The notes beneath the pieces were generated by a model. That model worked only from the letters and a program-made list of their open reading frames with translations. It did not search any database and had not been told where the DNA came from. From Lasiosphaeria ovina (lineage: Eukaryota > Ascomycota > Sordariomycetes > Sordariales > Lasiosphaeriaceae), in contig JAULSN010000004.1 of the NCBI GenBank assembly GCA_033439765.1, forward strand, positions 3,668,001-3,732,000: DNA of 64,000 nucleotides. The letters run 5' to 3'. Made by a program: the position numbers and the translations under genes. This document shows positions 58,100 to 64,000 of this stretch, piece by piece (within the stretch, counting starts at the first letter, position 1; each line of letters opens with the position of its first letter).

Positions 58100-59422
58100 G
58101 GCATGATGCCCAAACCAGACACGTTCGAGCCTTTCTTGACGGAGTTTGGTGTACGATTATTACGACATAAAATGATTTCAACGGACAAGGACTGGCGCTT
58201 GGGATATATGTGGCACAGGCAACTGGAATAAAACTAGATACCCGGGGTTTTCTTTTACGGGACAGCGACTGGACTGGTGGCGCATTAGTCAACACCCCCA
58301 GAGGTTTCCGTCTCAAGACGTGGCCCTATTCGGCAGTTTGCTTGCCAGGGAAAGTGTCGATATTAATTCCTAAAAAGTATTTGGTAGTTGGTAGACTCAA
58401 AGAGACACCTGAGCCCAATACGCGTTCTTAATTCTATATCCTGAAGAGTGAATGTTGTGGAATCACATCTTCTGTCTGTACTGCAAAGCGAACTTTGTAA
58501 ATAGGGGCAATGTTATCTTGGTGTTGCCGCTTAGATAAGCAGGTTAGCTCGAAAGCTCCGGGTGTGGGGGCGGTGGAGCTGTGCGGCAGCACACGTGGTT
58601 GTTGGGTTGAGGGTCGATGGCGGCGCGGCAGGGCTTAAATGCTCCGCAAAACGTGTGATAAAAGCATACCTCTTGAAATCCTCAGCGTTGGCAAAGATCC
58701 AAGCATTTGCACCGTTTTAGGCTCGAAGTGGATTTTTTAATATACTAAACCGTGCTGAATAATAACAACAAACAACAAGAAATGACGCATCCTGAATTGC
58801 AAGAGTCATTTATTTAAGGGACCGTACCTACTTGCCTACTTGAAGTACCGGTAGAATGAACCGGATTTCCCAAACAGTGAAGGACTTGGGCTGTGTCCGG
58901 TTGGATCTATTGAGTTTGTTTTCGAGACTGTACCTCTACATGTCAGACTTTGATATACCTATATAAAAGACTTGTGGACTTGAGAGATTGCATCTAGCAT
59001 TCTCGCCCAGCGCCAAAAAGAAATTTAACAAAAAGTACGGTGTACTTGTAGAAAAAGCCCGAGAGGAAAGTGAATTCAACGAAAGAAACAGAACACCTAG
59101 TTTGCTGGTGTGGGTAATGCGAATTTGTGAAATGAATACACACGCGTAAACACCGTTGCCCGCCAAACTCGCATCAAAATTTTACAGTTGCCGCACGCTC
59201 AACCGACGCGGCACCTTACCTACAATTAGATTCACCAACCTCCCCAAACCCCCAAAATCTTCTTTGCAGTGGCTTCAAATCTTAAATCAACCCAAGCACG
59301 TTAACGGCCATCCCGAAATAGAAAGTCGGGGAAATCTGCCCGTGAAAAAAAAAAAATAACAAGATTGCTTTTTGGGCGGGGGGCCTCAAACCCCAAACGT
59401 CAACACCAAGAAAGGAAAAGAC
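58100..59422. other. Intergenic region between the Q-rich gene and Las1
   Basis: About 1.3 kb containing the 3' flank of the Q-rich gene and the Las1 promoter. It is relatively AT-rich (58640-59110). A short poly-A run lies at 59345-59356. No coding region recognised. Confidence 0.5.
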
Positions 59423-60674
59423 ATGGTGCAGTACATATTCACGCCGTGGCGCGAGCGGGGGGAGCTACTGGCGGTCCGGCAACAGTTTTACCCCAACCGC
59501 AACAAAGACGACGACGATAGCCAACAACGACAAACAATACCAGCACAGAATGGCGACGCCCATACCAAACGGCAGCAGAACCAGCAGCGCGCCGTGGCCC
59601 GCGTGTCGGTGTGGATGCACCGCGGCAACTGCCCGCACATGGTCGAGTCGACGGCGCTCCTGACGGCCGCCATCCTCGGCGACCAGCAGCTTGTGGCATC
59701 GCCGGCGGCAGCGGCGGACGACTGGCTGGCCGGCGGCGGACCCGTGTCGGTGTCGGGCTCCCGGTCCGGGTCGGCGCTTTCGTCGAGCAGCTACGCGGTG
59801 CGGGCGGCGTACTCGGCCGCGTTCAGTCGGTATGTTTTTTACTCTTGTCATTTCTGTCCATGTCCGTTTGCTGATTTACCAACCCATCCCCGGCAGCTTC
59901 GTCACGGGCCTCCTGGACAGCCACCAAGACAAGCAGCGCAAAATGTCTATGTACGGGGTGGCTAAGAGCGTGGGGCTGCCGGCGACGTTTGTCGAGCTGC
60001 GCCACCAGGCGACGCACGAGCAGCTGCCGTCGCTGACGCGCCTGCGCGCCGCCGCGAGACTGGCCCTCGACTGGATCTGGGACTACTACTGGAAGCACCT
60101 GCTGCTGCTACCCGAGCCTGCCGCTGCCGCTGCGTCCTTGTCAGATGGTGATAGCAGCCGACTGGCCGTTTCTTCTTCTGACAGCGAATGCCGCGGCTTG
60201 GTCATGCGGTATCTCGAGACGGCGCCGGAGCAGGACTCTACGAGGGCGGCCCTGCTGGCGGACATCCAGAGGCTCGACGAAGCCGAGGTGCTGACCACGC
60301 TGGACTCGATCACGGATAGCACGACCGACAGCAGGGTCCTGCGCAGGTCGGTTCTGCTTGCGCGGGAACTGCTGGAAGCTAGCCCCGCTGCTGCTACGCC
60401 CCAGGGGACGGCGAGACCGGCGACATCAAGTGGCATGGAGCTCGACCACGGCCATGACCTCTCGCGAGACATTGAGCACATCAGGGCAGAGCTGGGCAAG
60501 ACATGGCAGGAGGTCAAGGATGTGGGAGAGCGGCACGATATGGACTCTGGGCCGATGCAAGAAGAGCACACGGATCGACCAGCATCCTCGCCGCCTCCCA
60601 AAGCGCCGCTGCCGCCGAGCTGGTCGCTGTACGAGGAAGACGACTGGGTGCCCAAGCCCATCGGGGTGGTCTGA
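59423..60674 (+). CDS. LAS1: Pre-rRNA processing endonuclease Las1, 394 aa
   Basis: Exons 59423-59829 and 59897-60674 give 394 residues. The N-terminal half is the Las1 HEPN domain: [22 protein letters not shown] at the start, [31 protein letters not shown] and [43 protein letters not shown]. The catalytic R-x4-H is R171 to H176 in ELRHQATHE. Las1 cuts within ITS2 of pre-rRNA as a dimer held with the polynucleotide kinase Grc3. The C-terminal half is Ser/Ala-rich and ends [18 protein letters not shown], a tail type seen in Las1 proteins that contacts Grc3. It is shorter than the 502-residue yeast protein. Confidence high. Confidence 0.9.
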
Positions 60675-61293
60675 ATGAAGAAGACATTGATTGCACAGTT
60701 TCTATGACAGTGTTTTTGTCTCCCGTGATACCCCGCCGGTGTATTTCAGCCATGAATATGCCTAGCTGTGGATGATGTCTCTTGTCTTTGAGAGTGTTGG
60801 TGTTGTTGATGGACGGGGCCATCACGTGCCTGCCTGCCTGTGACATATACAGTGGGTGAATGTGCTGCACTGTGTATCAGTAACGTCACCCACGCACCCG
60901 CACCACACCATTGGATCTCGCTCTTTGCTTGCATACTCTGTAGTGCAGACCCCATCCACGATCCGATCCGAACCGGCCTGACTAATACGGCTTGACTTGT
61001 GTCTGTCTCCCCTCATCGCCGCTCTCAACGCACACATACCTTACCTTACCTTGGGTATTGTGTTCCAGATGAATGCCCTGGCTGCCCGAAGGTGTCTCTT
61101 TATTCCAACACGACGGCCTCAAACCAATAGCACCGCCCCCGCACGAATTGCGAGTGGACCCCGTTTTCATTCGCATTCCCAGTGTTCCCTCGTCTGCCAT
61201 CGTCAGGTGCTATACATTTACAGTGTTGCTTGCTCTCATCCCGCCAGGTGCTAACCTCCCGTTCCCTAACTAAAGCCTGCTGTAATCCGCGCA
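60675..61293. other. Intergenic region upstream of glyoxalase II
   Basis: About 620 bp holding the Las1 3' flank and the glyoxalase II promoter. A TACCTTACCTTACCTT run occurs at about 61038-61053. No other feature. Confidence 0.5.
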
Positions 61294-62647
61294 ATGCATA
61301 TCCAGTCGATCCCCATGTGTATGTTTGCTCATGAGTTCTCTCTGTTGCACCTTCGGCCTGGTTGGCCCGCTGATACTTACTCCGTTGTCGTGTCCGGAAT
61401 GAATAGGGGTGGGCTCCAGCAACAACTACGCCTACCTGGTCGTCGATGACAAGTCCAAGGATGCTGTTATTATTGATCCGGCACACCCGTCAGAGTATGT
61501 TGTCCCTGTGTTTTCCACCAGAGCAATCGCAACTCGCTAACATCGCATGGTCGGTGTCGGATAGAGTTGCCCCCGTTCTCAAAAAGGCCATCCAGGACGG
61601 CACAATCAACCTGACGGCCATTGTCAACACGCACCAGTACGTCGTGTCTGCTCTTCTGTGCAGCAAGGCTGGCTGACGGCTGGCTGACCTCTCTCTGCCT
61701 AGCCACTGGGACCATGCCGGCGGGAACAAAGACCTCGTGAGTCGCGACCAACATTACTCTGTGGTTCTCTCTGTCTTTCTTGTCGTTGGGGCGTGAATCC
61801 CCGAAGGAAGGTAATCGCTCCTGCTGACCACGCCGGGCTCTCGTATCTCAGCTCGGCGAGCTGGCAGGGGAACCCCTCGAGATCATCGGCGGCAAGGACT
61901 GCCAGCAGGTGACCAAGACGCCCAAGCACGGCGACACGTTCAACATCGGCAGCATCGCCGTCACGGCGCTGCACACGCCCTGCCACACCCAGGACAGCAT
62001 CTGCTGGTTCATGCAGGACGGCGACGACAAGGTCGTCTTTACCGGGGACACGCTGTTCCACGGCGGTATGTCCCCCTCCCTTGTTTCTCTGTCCCGTGGG
62101 ACATGTTACCGCCGCTGTGTTGTTTTGCTGACGCCGTGTTGCTCCTGCCAGGCTGTGGCAAGTTCTTCGAGGGCAACGGCGAGGAGATGCACAAGGCACT
62201 CAACGTGACGCTCGCTTCTCTGCCCGACGACACTCGAGTATTTGTGAGTTTTGGTCTGAACGTCTTTTGAGAACCGGCAATGCCAGGCCCGGATGTGTAT
62301 ACTAACTCATGCTGCTTATCCACGCAGCCGGGCCACGAGTACACCAAGTCCAACGTAAAGTTTGCCCTGTCGGTTCTCCAGAGCGAGGCCGTCAAGGCGC
62401 TGAGCGCCTTTGCCGACGGAAACAAGGAGACGCAGGGGAAGTTTACCATTGGCGATGAGAAGGTTGGTTGTCTCTTGCCACCGTGAAGTTAAAGCTTTCA
62501 AGTCATCCATCATGCTGACCACGCGCCCCTTAGGAACACAATGTCTTCATGAGACCGCAGGACCCGGAAATCCAAAAGGTGACGGGCGAGACGGAGCCGG
62601 TGGCTATCATGACCAAGCTCAGGGAGCTGAAAAACAATTTCAAGTAG
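61294..62647 (+). CDS. Glyoxalase II (hydroxyacylglutathione hydrolase), 257 aa
   Basis: Eight exons: 61294-61318, 61407-61494, 61565-61636, 61703-61736, 61852-62065, 62152-62243, 62328-62462 and 62534-62647, giving 257 residues. MHIQSIPMWVGSSNNYAYLVVD begins the metallo-beta-lactamase fold. The binuclear metal site is THHHWDHAGGN (60-70), HTPCHTQDS, FTGDTLFHGGCGKFFEG and PGHEYT. The enzyme hydrolyses S-lactoylglutathione to lactate and glutathione, the second step of methylglyoxal detoxification. No presequence is visible, so it is probably cytosolic. It is the most intron-dense gene in the window. An intron cuts the metal motif after the second His codon has begun, so correct splicing is needed to make the active site. 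Confidence 0.95.
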
Positions 62648-63117
62648 GTGGCCAGGACCCGTCCCACATCGGACATGGGAGGCGCGTAATGCTGCAAATC
62701 ATCTTCTTTGCGTAAAGCCCGAGGGTTGATGTCTTTGGTGTGGCTGTAGAGAAGAAGAAATGTCTGCCCGTCCTCTTGTAAAGTCTAACTTGTAGTCTGA
62801 GGTCTTGTTCCTTCCGGCCGGGCGGAGCTAGTTGCTGGCTGGCTGGATACCTGTACAAATACAAATGCAAATACGAATCGACTCCCAGTCCTTGACCATA
62901 TCGCACACCCCACCGTGACTCGAGGTTCGACAACCTAAAAAAGAAAAGGAAATGGGATAACGTGCAAAACACTGCAACCGCCCATCACTCAGTCAGTCTC
63001 ATACATCGTAAGTTCACGGCAAGCAGGCCGGCACCATACTAAAAAAAAAAAATTAAAAAAAAGGAAAAGAAAAAAGAAACTGGGATTCCCGAATCCCAAG
63101 CTGCATTGAGAGGTAAA
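62648..63117. other. Intergenic region between glyoxalase II and tRNA-Phe
   Basis: About 470 bp. An A-rich run at 63040-63080 lies just past the 3' end of the minus-strand tRNA; read on the minus strand it is a T run, which suits RNA polymerase III termination. Otherwise featureless. Confidence 0.5.
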
Positions 63118-63209
63118 TGTGGCCAATGTGGCTCGAACACGTGACCTTCAGATAGGACGAGTGAAGTTGAGGCTTCAGTCTGACGCTCTCCCTACTGAGC
63201 TATGGCCAC
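63118..63209 (-). tRNA. tRNA-Phe (anticodon GAA) with a 19-nt intron
   Basis: On the minus strand the 5' acceptor GTGGCCA pairs with 3' TGGCCAC, followed by discriminator A. Box A TAGCTCAGTAGG gives a D arm GCTC...GAGC. The anticodon stem TCAGA pairs with TCTGA, and the loop reads C-T-GAA-G with the intron after position 37, the standard tRNA intron site. Box B is GTGTTCGAGCC. Spliced length is 73 nt without CCA. The T stem ACGTG/CACAT carries one C-A mismatch. An open frame over the tRNA on the same strand (63175-63774) is a by-product and not a gene. Confidence 0.93.
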
Positions 63210-64000
63210 TTCGCTGTTTTATTGGTTGCTTGCTTGATACTGACGACGACGATAGCTTGCTATGTAGACGATGGGGTGCTGAGGGGACGTGTTGATTGTA
63301 TGTGCATATCCCGTACATGCTTGAGTTTCGTCTCGTCGAGATGCCCGGGCCTGGTTCTCCTTCGGGAAGACGTGTCTTGTTCAGTCCTTGCTCGTGTAGC
63401 CGTCGTACATACGTGGCAGCTAGGGCAATAGTGAAAATCTTCGCCGGCGGCAACATCAGCAGCATCACTCTCGACCATGGAGCAATCGCCGTAGCGCTTA
63501 TTATAGCCCATCTAATCGACTGGCAAGCAAACACCAGAGTCAAGCACGCAGAGATACAGGACACACAAAGTAACAAGAGTAGAGGGAATGAGAACTCCAT
63601 TATTTCTATAGAGAGGAGCAGAATAGTGCCGGTATGGCAGCAATTCATCAACCAAAACAAGAAAAAAGGGGGATAATTCAATGTCTCCACAAGCCCCATA
63701 CCGCCAGGACTATCGAGAAAAAAAGTCCAGGCGAAGCGTAAGCTAGTCGGAACCGTGCCAAATGCGAAGAACATTGGCAGGGTCGTTTTTTCAATCTCGC
63801 TTCAATGTCCACACTCTGCCGCCCTGGGTTATGTTTTGGGTAGGCGGCGAGCTCTAGCATAAATGATGAAGCTGCCCGAAGGCGGGGTAGGGGTAATTGG
63901 GGGGGATGGCAGGATAATATAGAAGGAGAAAGGAGAGGTCCACAGGCCCAAAGAGTTCTTCAGCCCGATTAAGGACTTCCTCTCTTATTGAGGCCTGTTG
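63210..64000. other. Right-edge region without a supported gene
   Basis: About 790 bp. Open frames on both strands are short and lack recognisable content. A neighbouring gene could begin beyond the window; nothing here shows its end. Confidence 0.45.

Noticed and set aside
63175..63774. 199-codon minus-strand frame ending SVGRASD
   Set aside because: Its end is translated tRNA-Phe sequence; the remainder has no family character.
1..64000. CRISPR array, bacterial operon, prophage or transposon
   Set aside because: The sequence is eukaryotic with spliceosomal introns; no regularly spaced repeats, no transposase or reverse transcriptase motifs and no long terminal repeats were seen.
1..64000. 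Secondary-metabolite cluster around the two Zn2Cys6 regulators
   Set aside because: No polyketide synthase, peptide synthetase, terpene cyclase, P450 or transporter gene is present; the neighbours are housekeeping genes.

Overview
This window is nuclear DNA from a filamentous ascomycete, most likely a Sordariomycete. The evidence is short GT-AG introns (about 50-300 bp), GC-rich coding third positions, two Zn2Cys6 regulators, and a 71-residue clock/glucose-repressible stress protein of the Neurospora ccg-1/grg-1 type. It also carries an ERp38-type disulfide isomerase and an intron-containing nuclear tRNA. I do not name a species. I support 16 protein genes and one tRNA, with exon joins worked out by hand from splice signals, reading phase and family motifs. 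Nothing prokaryotic, viral or clearly transposon-derived was seen.

Layout. 1-5 kb: ccg-1-like gene at the left edge (-), then a 4.7 kb gap. 5-12 kb: Sis1/Psi1-type DnaJ (+), HAD hydrolase (+), Rit1 initiator-tRNA ribosylphosphate transferase (-). 12-16.6 kb: gap. 16.6-24.4 kb: Zn2Cys6 regulator (+), Dsc/Tul1-type Golgi E3 ligase (-), HSBP1-like coiled coil (+). 24.6-32 kb: ERp38 (-), ribosomal protein S29 (+), mitochondrial EF-Tu (-), NmrA-like oxidoreductase (-). 32-35 kb: second Zn2Cys6 regulator (+), divergent from the NmrA-like gene. 37.7-46 kb: secreted Ala-rich protein with dibasic sites (+), NAD kinase (-), pfkB sugar kinase (+). 46-57 kb: an 11 kb stretch with no gene I can support, full of short GTAC-containing motifs. 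57-63 kb: Q-rich conserved hypothetical (+), Las1 rRNA-processing nuclease (+), glyoxalase II (+), tRNA-Phe(GAA) (-).

The genes are mostly unrelated housekeeping functions and do not form a biosynthetic cluster. Two loose themes recur. One is protein quality control and stress: DnaJ, HSBP1, ERp38, Dsc ligase, ccg-1, with heat-shock-element-like sequences upstream of the DnaJ and ccg-1 genes. The other is translation and RNA maturation: Rit1, S29, EF-Tu, Las1, tRNA-Phe. The least ordinary items are the secreted protein at 37.7 kb, the 35-nt microexon holding a conserved motif in Rit1, a telobox in front of S29, and the 11 kb gene desert.
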